From an uncultured Porphyromonas sp. (GTDB taxonomy: Bacteria > Bacteroidota > Bacteroidia > Bacteroidales > Porphyromonadaceae), in assembly GCF_947254915.1 (NCBI RefSeq), contig NZ_CAMYEZ010000032.1, positions 1 to 16,966 on the forward strand: 16,966 bases of DNA, in the 5' to 3' direction. The notes beneath the pieces were generated by a model that saw only the letters and a list, made by a program, of their open reading frames with translations, did no database searches and was not told where the DNA came from. Of this stretch, positions 7,853 through 15,171 are shown one piece after another (position 1 is the first letter of the stretch; each line of letters opens with the position of its first letter). The position numbers and the translations under genes are program-made.

Positions 7853-8635
7853 CTAGAATATCTCACTCTCATTGCTTTGAGAGGTGGAGAAATTGCCGTC
7901 CAGTATAGGTGTCAGCTCAAAGCTTAGGATTTCATTATCTTGCAGTAGTGCCGTAGAACCGTCTTTAGAGTATGTCTCATCTTCTAAGAAGCCTCCCTTG
8001 ATCCCGTTTTTCATAGGCTTATCTGGATACCAACCACGACCATAGTAGAAGAATGTCTGATAGCGGTGCCCCCCAGGGAGTTGGATAGTCGCTGTCTGCC
8101 CAGCTCTGACATAGGTGTGTCCTGCGACTCGTCCATTCTGATTGTTATACCTAATGATCACAATGACGTCAGAGTTGTGGGCGGCTTTTACACGCACCTC
8201 TGCGTGTGGTTCATTGTTAGAGTAGTGCTGGTTTTTGCCATAAAAGCTTTCGTAGGGTTGAGACCCATTGTAGAGAGAGTTAGAGCCATAGGTGTTGTAT
8301 AGCTGCTCGCGTTGCTCCTCCTCCTCTCTCTGACGTCGCTCCTCCTCTTCTCGCATCCGTATCTCCTCTTTGGCTACTTGGATTCGCTCTTGAGCATCGG
8401 AGACATGTATACTAGATGGGTATTCCCTGACAAAGGCTTCATACCCCTCGATGTCTGATCTGTCGATGCACTCATACTCTGCTGTATGATTCTTATCACA
8501 AGAGGTAAGGGTGAGCATGGAGAGCGTGCATAGAGCGACTCCTGCAGTTCTTAGAACTCGCAGGTTAATCAACAGAGCCTTCTTAAAGGAAGACCTAATA
8601 GATAGAGCGTGGGGTGATAAATCTTCTTTTAGCAT
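7853..8635 (-). CDS. Lipoprotein with charged helix and a C-terminal beta domain of unknown function
   Basis: The 260-residue product has a basic N-terminus, a hydrophobic stretch and a lipobox L-T-S-C with Cys46 as the acylated residue, so a type II signal peptide is clear although its pre-region is long. The mature protein starts with a YEAFVREYPSS segment (65-75) like the helical hairpins of BamD/TPR lipoproteins, then a very charged Glu/Arg helix (~84-111), a Tyr/Asn/Ser-rich linker (112-143) and a beta-rich domain (~145-260) with YVRAGQTATIQLPGG and FFYYGRGWYP, ending in GNFSTSQSNESEIF. I recognise this C-terminal pattern as recurring in Bacteroidota proteins but know no function for it. 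As first gene of the operon it may present the envelope side of the chaperone system. Asp47 at the +2 position leaves the choice of inner or outer membrane open. Confidence 0.75.
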   Translation of the reverse strand: MLKEDLSPHALSIRSSFKKALLINLRVLRTAGVALCTLSMLTLTSCDKNHTAEYECIDRSDIEGYEAFVREYPSSIHVSDAQERIQVAKEEIRMREEEERRQREEEEQREQLYNTYGSNSLYNGSQPYESFYGKNQHYSNNEPHAEVRVKAAHNSDVIVIIRYNNQNGRVAGHTYVRAGQTATIQLPGGHRYQTFFYYGRGWYPDKPMKNGIKGGFLEDETYSKDGSTALLQDNEILSFELTPILDGNFSTSQSNESEIF

Positions 8636-8706
8636 ATTGGGTTACAGTAAAGACACGACAAGTGGAGAGACCTCTCTTGGGGAGAGGTCGTCTGTGCTGT
8701 GTGATG

Positions 8707-8835
8707 TTATATGTGAGGTGTGGTTGTTATCCCGCCGTCCCGATTGCTGGTAGCAAGGGCAGTGCTTGCATAGGAGCCTCGTAAGTGAGTAGCTCCCTTG
8801 TTGCTAAATGTTAAATGGGGGGGGGGGGTAAACAT
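8707..8835 (-). other. Possible leader-peptide ORF containing the poly-C run
   Basis: ATG at 8833-8835, about 23 bases after the expected transcription start, opens a 42-codon frame (MFTPPPHLTFSNKG...) closing at TAA 8707-8709. The 12-C run encodes part of the proline stretch. With 11 or 13 C residues the frame would stop after 7 or 10 codons. No similarity is recognised and the frame could be chance; it is listed because it runs through the run and the alternative hairpins of the leader. Confidence 0.2.
8817..8828. repeat. Poly-G tract of 12 (poly-C in the operon leader)
   Basis: There are twelve uninterrupted G residues on the + strand. Homopolymers of this length are prone to slipped-strand length change. 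The tract is transcribed as C12 if the operon starts at the leftward -7 box at 8865-8872. Confidence 0.95.
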
Positions 8836-8864
8836 ACTTTTTGACGAGTCTGAGATCGTTGTTG

Positions 8865-8872
8865 CAAAGATA
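8865..8872 (-). promoter_or_regulatory. Bacteroidota-type -7 box for the leftward lipoprotein/Hsp70 operon
   Basis: On the minus strand this reads TATCTTTG followed by C, a perfect match to the Bacteroidota -7 consensus TAnnTTTG. A good -33 TTTG is not visible at the usual spacing. Transcription would start near 8858. No second match was found in the 132-base gap before the J-like gene, which supports a single transcript. Confidence 0.55.
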
Positions 8873-8951
8873 CGTTTTCTTTTTCAATGGAGAGAGTAGG
8901 GTCGAGACGATGTGTCTGAGAAGCCTTCAGAGGAATTCCCCAATAGCTCAC

Positions 8952-9078
8952 GAAGAAACGAAAATTCTCCACGGAGACGGGAAATGAAAGTTCGGAAGAA
9001 TGAAATGAAAGTTCGGAAGAATGAAATCAAAGTTCCGATGAATTTTTTCGTCCCTCCGTGGAGGATTTGTCGTTTCTC
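8952..9078. repeat. Repeat element copy A (inverted arms around tandem 21-bp units)
   Basis: The left arm (8952-8975) and right arm (9054-9078) are imperfect inverted repeats, both carrying CTCCACGGAG-like cores. The centre holds two full 21-bp units (8987-9007 and 9008-9028; AAAGTTCGGAAGAATGAAAT plus G or C) and a 16-nt partial unit (9029-9044) ending in GAATT. The same organisation occurs at 16660-16839. No transposase is present, so it looks like a MITE-like or other non-autonomous element. It lies between the divergent -7 boxes at 8865 and 9167. The open frames across it (KVRKNEM heptads) reflect the 21-bp period and not a protein. Confidence 0.75.
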
Positions 9079-9166
9079 GGGGGATAATTCGGATTTCTCA
9101 CGGAGCTGGCTTGACGGTGTGGTGTAAGGGGGAAGGGTTTTGCTGGATTATCTGCTTTAGTTTCAG

Positions 9167-9174
9167 TATCTTTG
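9167..9174 (+). promoter_or_regulatory. Bacteroidota-type -7 box for the SulP gene
   Basis: TATCTTTG matches TAnnTTTG. A TTTG at 9139-9142 could serve as the -33 box, although the 24-base spacing is slightly long. Transcription would start near 9181, giving a leader of about 20 bases before the ATG at 9203. Confidence 0.6.
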
Positions 9175-9202
9175 TAGCAGTACCAACCGTTATCTTACGC
9201 TT

Positions 9203-10888
9203 ATGTCTATCATGAAGGGACTCGTGCCTGAGTTTTTTCTCTCGTTACGTGGTTATTCACGACAGCTTTTTGTTAAAGATCTCACATCGGGTATCATCGT
9301 CGGGGTGGTCGCCCTGCCACTGGCTATAGCCTTCGGTATCGCTAGTGGGGTCTCGCCGACGGAGGGCTTGCTGACGGCCATCATCGGTGGCTTCCTTGTC
9401 TCGCTACTGGGCGGTAGTAAGGTGCAGATCGGGGGCCCGACGGGGGCATTCATCGTGATCGTCTATGGGATCATCCAGCAGCACGGCGTGGATGGGCTGG
9501 CCATTGCGACGATTATGGCGGGCTTGCTCTTGATGCTGCTGGGCTTCTTGCGCTTGGGCAGCTTGGTGCGCTTCATCCCTTATCCGATTATTGTGGGCTT
9601 TACGGCGGGTATTGCGGTAACCATCTTCACGACGCAGATCGCTGATCTCTTCGGGCTACAGATTGAGTCAATGCCTGGGGACTTCATCGGCAAGTGGCAG
9701 GTGCTGATTGCCAACTTTGCGACGGGCTCGTGGATTCCCTTTGCTTTTGCGGTCGGCACGATACTGATCATTTTGCTTTTGCCTAAGGTGAATGCGAAAA
9801 TACCGAGTACTCTGGTGGCTCTGGTGGCGCTCACGCTGGTGAGCTTTGGTCTCCAGCAACTGGGTTACCTCAGACCGGAAAACATTGGGGACAACTATAC
9901 GATAGAGCGTGCGCTGCCGACCTTCGTCATGCCTACGATCACGGTGGAGCGTATCGTGGCGATCTTCCCCTCTGCGCTGACGATCATGCTACTGGGCGCT
10001 ATGGAGAGCTTGCTCTCGGCCTCGGTGGCGGATGGTGTGATTGGGGCGAAGCACAATCCTGACAGCGAATTGATCGGTCAGGGCGTGGCTAATGTGGTGG
10101 TGCCGTTCTTCGGGGGGATCCCTGTGACGGGGGCTATCGCCCGTACGATGACCAATATCAATAGTGGTGGACGGACTCCGATGGCGGGGATCATCCATGC
10201 GGTGGTGCTCCTGCTGATCATGCTCCTGCTCTCGCCCCTGACGGCGCATATCCCGATGGCGGTGCTGGCGGGCGTGCTGGTGGTGGTCTCTTATAATATG
10301 AGTGGCTGGCGCTCGTTTGTCTCGATCTTCAAGGGTCCACGAGGAGATACGGCTATCCTGCTGGTGACTTTCCTGCTGACGGTGCTGACGGACCTGACGG
10401 TTGCGATCGGGGTGGGTATGCTACTGGCGATCGCGCTGCTCTTCCGTCGCATCCTCGATGTGAGCTCTGTCGAGCAGATTGGGGTGGGCGAGATTACGGA
10501 CGAACCTTTGGCTGATGAAGATGTGGAACTTCCGTCTCGAGTGGAGGTTTACGAGGTGGAGGGACCGTTTTTCTTTGGCATTGCCAATAAGTTTGAAGAG
10601 GTGATGGTGACGGTTCACGACCATCCAGAGGTACGCATCATCCGCATGCGTCGTGTGCCTTTCATCGATAGCACGGGGCTACACAACCTGCAGATGGTAC
10701 TGGCACGACAGCGTAGGCGTGGTGTGCATGTTGTGCTGAGTGGTGTGCGTCCGGCGGTCTATACGCATCTGGAGCAAACGGGGATCATTGATCAGCTGGG
10801 ACGGGAAAATGTGCTGCCGACCTTTGCCGAGGCGCAGAGACGAGCCGTGGCACTTTACGAGGAGATCTCTGGTGAAGTGAGCAAGTAG
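9203..10888 (+). CDS. SulP-family anion transporter with STAS domain
   Basis: This 561-residue inner-membrane protein has hydrophobic segments from ~28 to ~415 and a cytoplasmic STAS domain at ~440-550. SulP features include LTSGIIVGVVALPLAIAFGI (27-46), the GGPTGAF motif (77-83) in the substrate-binding half-helix region, and ELIGQGVANVVVPFFGGIPV followed by TGAIART in the second inverted repeat. The STAS domain carries FIDSTGLHNL (487-496); the D-S-T/S-G motif is typical, and its Ser is a phosphorylation site in anti-sigma antagonist relatives. Bacterial SulP proteins move sulfate, bicarbonate, fumarate or other anions, usually with Na+ or H+; the substrate cannot be read from the sequence. 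A second ATG at 9212 is an alternative start. It stands alone on the + strand and converges on rlmN with 13 bases between the stops. Confidence 0.9.
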   Translation: MSIMKGLVPEFFLSLRGYSRQLFVKDLTSGIIVGVVALPLAIAFGIASGVSPTEGLLTAIIGGFLVSLLGGSKVQIGGPTGAFIVIVYGIIQQHGVDGLAIATIMAGLLLMLLGFLRLGSLVRFIPYPIIVGFTAGIAVTIFTTQIADLFGLQIESMPGDFIGKWQVLIANFATGSWIPFAFAVGTILIILLLPKVNAKIPSTLVALVALTLVSFGLQQLGYLRPENIGDNYTIERALPTFVMPTITVERIVAIFPSALTIMLLGAMESLLSASVADGVIGAKHNPDSELIGQGVANVVVPFFGGIPVTGAIARTMTNINSGGRTPMAGIIHAVVLLLIMLLLSPLTAHIPMAVLAGVLVVVSYNMSGWRSFVSIFKGPRGDTAILLVTFLLTVLTDLTVAIGVGMLLAIALLFRRILDVSSVEQIGVGEITDEPLADEDVELPSRVEVYEVEGPFFFGIANKFEEVMVTVHDHPEVRIIRMRRVPFIDSTGLHNLQMVLARQRRRGVHVVLSGVRPAVYTHLEQTGIIDQLGRENVLPTFAEAQRRAVALYEEISGEVSK

Positions 10889-10901
10889 ACCGCTAAGTTG
10901 G

Positions 10902-11930
10902 TCATTTTGCTCCTTGCTGCTCTTGGGTGCTGAGCATACCGCAGGCGGCGCTGATGTCTTCGCCACGGGAGGTGCGGATGGTGGTCGGTATGCCTGCCTC
11001 GCAGAGCCGATCGCGGAGCCACTCCATGCGGGTCATATCGGAGCTGGGCAGGTCGATGTGCGGGATGCGGTGGTAGCGGATCAGGTTGACGTGGCAGTCG
11101 AGCTGAGCGAGTAAACGCTTGAGAGCTGCGAGATGGCGGGGCGTGTCGTTGAGCCCCGAGAAGACGATATACTCGAAGGTGAGGCGACGCTGACGGCTCC
11201 AATCGTAGTGCCGCAGGAGTGCCACCGTGTCGGCAAGGGGCATGGCTCGCTCTACGGGCATAATGGACAAACGCTCCTCCGACAGTGGGTTGTGCAGGCT
11301 AATAGCGAGATGACAGGTGCACTCCTCCAGAAAGCGCTCCAAACCTGGGCGCAGTCCGATGGTTGAGACGGTGATGCGCTTCGGACTCATCGCCAGTCCC
11401 TGCGGATCGGTCAGACAAGTGATCACTTGTAGGAGCGTGTCTATATTGTCCATCGGCTCGCCCATTCCCATAAAGACGATGTTTGTCAACTCATTGACCT
11501 CAGGCACGGAGAGGATTTGGTTGAGGATTTCGCTTGCCGAGAGGTTAGCGCCGAAGCCTTGCTTGCCCGTCATGCAGAAGAGGCAGTTCATCTTGCAGCC
11601 TCGCTGGGAAGATACGCAGAGCGTGGCTCGGTCTCCCTCGGGGATCATAACCGTCTCGACGAAGCCTCCGCCAGCGGCAAAGAGATACTTAACCGTGCCG
11701 TCTCGAGAAGTCTGCTGAAGATGAGGCGCAGCACGGCCTATCTCGTAGTGCGAGGCGAGCAGAGCGCGCGCTTTCTTGCTCAGGTTGGTCATCTCGTCCC
11801 ACGAGGAGACATGCTTCTGGTAAAGCCAGTCAGCGATCTGCCGACCCGTGTACTTGGGCAGTCCCAAGCCAACGGCTAGTTCGGTGAGCTGCGCAGGTGT
11901 TTTGCCGAGGATCTGATGCGTTGCTGTCAT
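10902..11930 (-). CDS. rlmN: RlmN, dual-specificity 23S rRNA A2503 / tRNA A37 C2-methyltransferase
   Basis: This 342-residue radical-SAM enzyme adds a methyl group to C2 of adenosine in 23S rRNA and some tRNAs. The [4Fe-4S] ligands are C112, C116 and C119 (GCKMNCLFC). The two further cysteines of the ping-pong mechanism are present: C105 seven residues before the cluster motif, and C330 in EDISAACGML, matching the E. coli mechanistic cysteines. Glu92 in FVETVMIP fits the structural/catalytic Glu. MGMGEPM (154-160) and SLHNP (211-215) are further family motifs. The length is slightly short, as is common in Bacteroidota. The ATG at 11928-11930 lies 14 bases after the rnr stop, so the two are almost certainly co-transcribed. 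Confidence 0.95.
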   Translation of the reverse strand: MTATHQILGKTPAQLTELAVGLGLPKYTGRQIADWLYQKHVSSWDEMTNLSKKARALLASHYEIGRAAPHLQQTSRDGTVKYLFAAGGGFVETVMIPEGDRATLCVSSQRGCKMNCLFCMTGKQGFGANLSASEILNQILSVPEVNELTNIVFMGMGEPMDNIDTLLQVITCLTDPQGLAMSPKRITVSTIGLRPGLERFLEECTCHLAISLHNPLSEERLSIMPVERAMPLADTVALLRHYDWSRQRRLTFEYIVFSGLNDTPRHLAALKRLLAQLDCHVNLIRYHRIPHIDLPSSDMTRMEWLRDRLCEAGIPTTIRTSRGEDISAACGMLSTQEQQGAK

Positions 11931-11944
11931 GTGGAAGGGGCAAA

Positions 11945-14122
11945 TCAGACAAGGTCAAAGTCAAGCTGTCGCTGCTCTAGGTCGGCACGAGCGACACGTA
12001 CGGTGATCGGGTCGCCAAGGTTGTAGCGCTTGCCAGTGCGTCGCCCACGGAGACGGTAATTCTTCTCGTCGTACTCAAAGTAGTCGTCCTCGAGCTTGCG
12101 AATCGGTATGAGCCCCTCGCAGTGCGACCCCTTGAGCTCGACGTAAAGACCCCACTCGGCGACACCGCTGATGACTCCGTCGAAGACTTGTCCCATGCGA
12201 GCTTTCATATACTCCACCTGCTTGTACTTCACCGAGTCACGCTCCGCCTGCGTAGCGATCTGCTCCTGCTCGCTACAGTGCTGGCACTGCTCCTCGAGCT
12301 TGCCCTTTGTCACAGAGCGCCCGCCCGCATAGTAGCGCGTCAAGAGACGGTGCACCATAAGGTCGGGGTAGCGACGGATGGGCGAGGTGAAGTGGGTGTA
12401 GAAGGCAAAGGAGAGTCCGTAGTCCCCGATGTTGTCAGGAGAGTACTCGGCACGAGTCATAGAGCGGATGGCGAGCGTCTCGATGAGGTTCTCCTCACGC
12501 TTGCCCTGGACGCTGTCGAGGAGCTTGTTGAAAGAGCGACTTACCTGACGATTCTCGCCACTGAGGTTAACTTTGTAGCCAAACTTACCTGCAAAAGAGG
12601 CGAGCGCCATCAACTTCTCTTCGCTAGGCTGTGCGTGGACACGGTAGACGAAGTTCTTCGCCTTCTTGCCCTTGGCACGAACCAGCCCGATGTCCTCGGC
12701 AACGGTGCGATTGGCCAGAAGCATAAACTCCTCAATGAGATGGTGCGACTCATTATCTACCACCTCCTCGACACCCGTGGGGCGCCCCTTGGGGTCTAGC
12801 GTGAAGCGAACCTCTTGGCTCTGGAACTTGATCGCGCCATCGTCAAAGCGACGCTTGCGCAACTGCTGGGACAGCTCAAAGAGCGGCTGGATGATCGCCT
12901 GCTGGGTGTCACTGCGCCCCTCGATCACGTCCTGCGCCTCCTCGTAAGTCATGCGCTGATCGCTCCGTATCACCGTGCGACAGATACGGTACTGCTGTAC
13001 GTGCGCTGCATTGTCCAGCGTGAGGATACAGGAGTAAGCGAACTTATCTTCGTTGGGGCGTAGCGAACAGAGATTGTTGCACAGCACCTCGGGGAGCATA
13101 GGGATCGTGCGGTCCACGAGGTAAACGCTGGTACCACGTGCGTAAGCCTCTTCATCGATCTTGGATCCCTCGGTGACGAAGTAGGAGACATCGGCAATGT
13201 GCACGCCCACCTCGTGGCGCCCATCGCCAAGGTCACGGTAGGAGAGCGCATCGTCAAAGTCCTTAGCGTCGGCTGGGTCAATGGTAAGCGTCGGCACCTT
13301 GCGAAAGTCCTCTCGCTGTGCCAGCTGCTCTTGGGTAATCTCTCCCGAAAGTCGCTCAGCCTCGTCGATAGCTGCCTGTGGGTAGTCGTAGTCTATATTG
13401 TACTCAGTCAGTATGGCGCGCATCTCGGTGTCGTTGTCGCCCGCCTTGCCGAGTACCTTGAGGACACGCCCCGTGGGTATCTTGTCCGAGCTAGGCCAGT
13501 CGGTGATAGCCACCTCCACCTTGGAGTCTCGCTGAGCTCCGTGTAGCTCGCTGAGCGGTATCAGTATGTCGGTCGAGAGGGTGCGGTCTTCGGTGACAAA
13601 GATGGCCCAGTCCTTTTTGAACTCCAGCCGCCCGACGAAGGTGTGCTTTGAGCGCTCAATGATATTGATCACCTCGCCCTCTAGATCTCCGCCCTGCCTC
13701 TTGGCAAAGAGACGAGCCTGCACACGATCCCCATTGAGTGCGTGCATAGCGTTGCGCTCAGCGATGAAGATGCTCTTGCCGTCCTCGTCAGAGATGACCG
13801 CGTTGCGCCCATTGGAGCGACGCTCGAAGGTGCCGAAGAGCAGAGCCCCCGAGAGATTGTAGCGGTAGGTGCCTGGCTTGACACGTGTGAGCGTGTCGTC
13901 CATTGCCAGCACCTCTAGGATACGGCTAATGGTCAGGCGTAGCGGTTGCGCTGTGATGTTGAGTTGCTTGGAAACCTGCTTGTAGTTCCACGTGTGGGTC
14001 GGGTTGGTAGCAAAAAGCTTGACGACAGCTCGTGTCAGTTCGTCGAGGTTAAGTCGCTCAGCGTTGGATCGTTTGGAGGGACTCTTCTTGGGTGTGTTTT
14101 TCTTTCTAGATGGTTTCGTCAT
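11945..14122 (-). CDS. rnr: Ribonuclease R (RNB-family 3'-5' exoribonuclease)
   Basis: This 725-residue protein degrades structured RNA from the 3' end. Layout: a lysine/arginine-rich N-terminus (3-19), a winged-helix segment (~28-85), cold-shock-type OB domains (~90-225), the RNB catalytic domain (~270-600) and a C-terminal S1 domain (~645-725, GQVFDGVISGVAEWGLYVEL). The metal-binding cluster IDPADAKDFDDA has Asp282, Asp288, Asp290 and Asp291 at the positions of the four catalytic aspartates. The short basic extension after S1 seen in the E. coli protein is missing; the chain ends in LDFDLV. It starts at ATG 14120-14122, 35 bases after the rsgA stop, and is followed by rlmN. The long antisense frame at 12122-12799 is a shadow of this gene. 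Confidence 0.95.
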   Translation of the reverse strand: MTKPSRKKNTPKKSPSKRSNAERLNLDELTRAVVKLFATNPTHTWNYKQVSKQLNITAQPLRLTISRILEVLAMDDTLTRVKPGTYRYNLSGALLFGTFERRSNGRNAVISDEDGKSIFIAERNAMHALNGDRVQARLFAKRQGGDLEGEVINIIERSKHTFVGRLEFKKDWAIFVTEDRTLSTDILIPLSELHGAQRDSKVEVAITDWPSSDKIPTGRVLKVLGKAGDNDTEMRAILTEYNIDYDYPQAAIDEAERLSGEITQEQLAQREDFRKVPTLTIDPADAKDFDDALSYRDLGDGRHEVGVHIADVSYFVTEGSKIDEEAYARGTSVYLVDRTIPMLPEVLCNNLCSLRPNEDKFAYSCILTLDNAAHVQQYRICRTVIRSDQRMTYEEAQDVIEGRSDTQQAIIQPLFELSQQLRKRRFDDGAIKFQSQEVRFTLDPKGRPTGVEEVVDNESHHLIEEFMLLANRTVAEDIGLVRAKGKKAKNFVYRVHAQPSEEKLMALASFAGKFGYKVNLSGENRQVSRSFNKLLDSVQGKREENLIETLAIRSMTRAEYSPDNIGDYGLSFAFYTHFTSPIRRYPDLMVHRLLTRYYAGGRSVTKGKLEEQCQHCSEQEQIATQAERDSVKYKQVEYMKARMGQVFDGVISGVAEWGLYVELKGSHCEGLIPIRKLEDDYFEYDEKNYRLRGRRTGKRYNLGDPITVRVARADLEQRQLDFDLV

Positions 14123-14157
14123 AATCGTTTGGTTAATGTGTGTATGCGTTTGGGGAC

Positions 14158-15102
14158 TTACTGCTCGGGTCGGTAGGGACCGCTGTGCTCGTCCTGGAGA
14201 ATGCTCAGATAGCTCTTGTACCGTGAGGGGGCGATGCGTCCCTCCTCAAGCGCCTTGAGGACAGCGCAACCCGGCTCGTGGAGGTGCGTGCAATTGGCAA
14301 AGCGACAGTCGCTCGAATAGGCGAAGAACTCACGAAAGAAGTGGCTCGTATCCTCCTCGCTCATCTCTAGCGTGCCAAAAGCTTTGATCCCAGGCGTGTC
14401 AATGATCCAGCCCGAGTGCGGGCTCGGTAGCTGATACATCTCCGAGTAAGTGGTCGTGTGCTGCCCCGTCTCGTAGAGCGAAGAGATAGCTTGCGTGGAC
14501 AGTCCCAGGTCGGGTATCAAGCTATTAAGCAGGGTTGACTTGCCCGTGCCTGAGTGCCCAGCGATGAGTGTGCACTTGCCCTCGAGGAGCGATAGCAGTG
14601 CATCGGTGCCTTGCTGTTGTAGAGCTGATATGGGGTGGCAGGGATAGCCTAGCGGGGTGTAGATCTCGGTCAGTTCGTGCATCACCTCCTCCTCGTTGGG
14701 CTTGAGGTCGTCGACCTTGTTGATAAGGATTTCTGTGGGGATGCGGTACGCCTCAGCCGTGGCTAGGAAGCGATCGATGAAGGTGTAGGAAGTGCGAGGC
14801 CGAGCGATGGTGACCATCAGGAGGGCTAGGTCAATGTTTGCCGCAAGGATGTGCGACTCCTTCGAGAGATTGGTGGCGCGCCGTATGATGTAGTTGCGTC
14901 GTGGCTCGATAGACTCTATATAAGTGACCTCTTGCTGTGGATCAGGCGTGAAGTGCACCCAGTCACCGACCACTACGGGGTTGGTACTGCGGATGCCCTG
15001 TATGCGCACCCGCCCTTTGATCAGGCAGGAGTAGACCCGCTCCTCCTCGGGGACGTGCACTGCGCAGTTGTTGCCGATGACCTTGATGACTCTGCCTCGC
15101 AT
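14158..15102 (-). CDS. rsgA: RsgA, circularly permuted GTPase for 30S ribosome maturation
   Basis: I chose ATG 15100-15102 (314 aa, MRGRVIKVIGNN). An in-frame GTG at 15144 would add 14 residues translated through a poly-C run, which is unlike the family. After an N-terminal OB domain (~1-75) the GTPase motifs appear in permuted order: G4 NKVD (128-131), G5 SA (159-160), G1 GHSGTGKST (182-190), GQHTTT (213-218) and G3 DTPG (235-238). The C-terminal zinc site is C266-x4-C271-x-H273-x5-C279 (CRFANCTHLHEPGC). The enzyme releases late from the 30S decoding region during assembly. G1 has Thr where many homologues have Val (GxSGVGKS). It is followed at 35 bases by rnr; a 165-base gap separates it from frr, so it may have its own promoter. 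Confidence 0.95.
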   Translation of the reverse strand: MRGRVIKVIGNNCAVHVPEEERVYSCLIKGRVRIQGIRSTNPVVVGDWVHFTPDPQQEVTYIESIEPRRNYIIRRATNLSKESHILAANIDLALLMVTIARPRTSYTFIDRFLATAEAYRIPTEILINKVDDLKPNEEEVMHELTEIYTPLGYPCHPISALQQQGTDALLSLLEGKCTLIAGHSGTGKSTLLNSLIPDLGLSTQAISSLYETGQHTTTYSEMYQLPSPHSGWIIDTPGIKAFGTLEMSEEDTSHFFREFFAYSSDCRFANCTHLHEPGCAVLKALEEGRIAPSRYKSYLSILQDEHSGPYRPEQ

Positions 15103-15115
15103 AGGATAGGTAAAT

Positions 15116-15124
15116 GGGGGGGGG
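15116..15124. repeat. Poly-G tract of 9 just upstream of rsgA
   Basis: There are nine G residues on the + strand, C9 in the rsgA transcript, ending 13 bases before the chosen ATG. This is within or next to the ribosome-binding region, so a length change could alter translation. The flank C(n)ATTTA is shared with the 12-G tract at 8817-8828. Confidence 0.9.
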
Positions 15125-15163
15125 AATGGTAAAAGCAAAGCCACAACCCACAGCTAGAGAGTG

Positions 15164-15171
15164 CAAAGGTC
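15164..15171 (-). promoter_or_regulatory. Weak candidate -7 box upstream of rsgA
   Basis: On the minus strand this reads GACCTTTG then C, matching TAnnTTTG except at the first base. It lies in the 165-base frr-rsgA gap, about 60 bases before the rsgA start, where an internal promoter could be. No clear -33 box is seen. Confidence 0.25.

Larger units (their letters stand above)
8636..8864 (-). other. Long 5' leader of the Hsp70 operon with alternative hairpins
   Basis: From the leftward -7 box to the lipoprotein ATG there are about 220 bases. A perfect 8-bp stem (8669-8676 with 8682-8689, GACCTCTC/GAGAGGTC) has a 5-nt loop. TAGCAAGGG (8751-8759) can pair with CCCTTGTTGCTA (8795-8806) apart from a 3-nt bulge. 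GGAGC (8773-8777) can pair with GCTCC (8792-8796), which shares two bases with the former, so the two pairings exclude each other. A 12-C run (mRNA sense) lies about 30 bases from the expected start of the transcript. I recognise no known riboswitch class. Confidence 0.4.

Noticed and set aside
8987..9044. CRISPR-like array
   Set aside because: The 21-bp units are directly adjacent without spacers, and no cas genes are present; the same holds for 16722-16800.
8912..9127. Open frame on + with KVRKNEM heptads as a small protein gene
   Set aside because: The heptads come from the 21-bp DNA period of the repeat element; the inverted arms explain the flanks. No start signal or protein-like conservation is evident.
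10886..10905. GACC/GGTC hairpin as terminator between the SulP gene and rlmN
   Set aside because: Only a 4-bp stem with an 8-nt loop and no T-run; not enough support.
12122..12799. 225-codon open frame on + opposite rnr
   Set aside because: It is antisense to the conserved RNB domain and its translation has no recognisable domain; it is a shadow frame.
15103..15144. GTG start giving RsgA 14 extra residues
   Set aside because: The extension is translated from a poly-C run and is unlike the family; the ATG at 15102 gives the normal OB-domain start.
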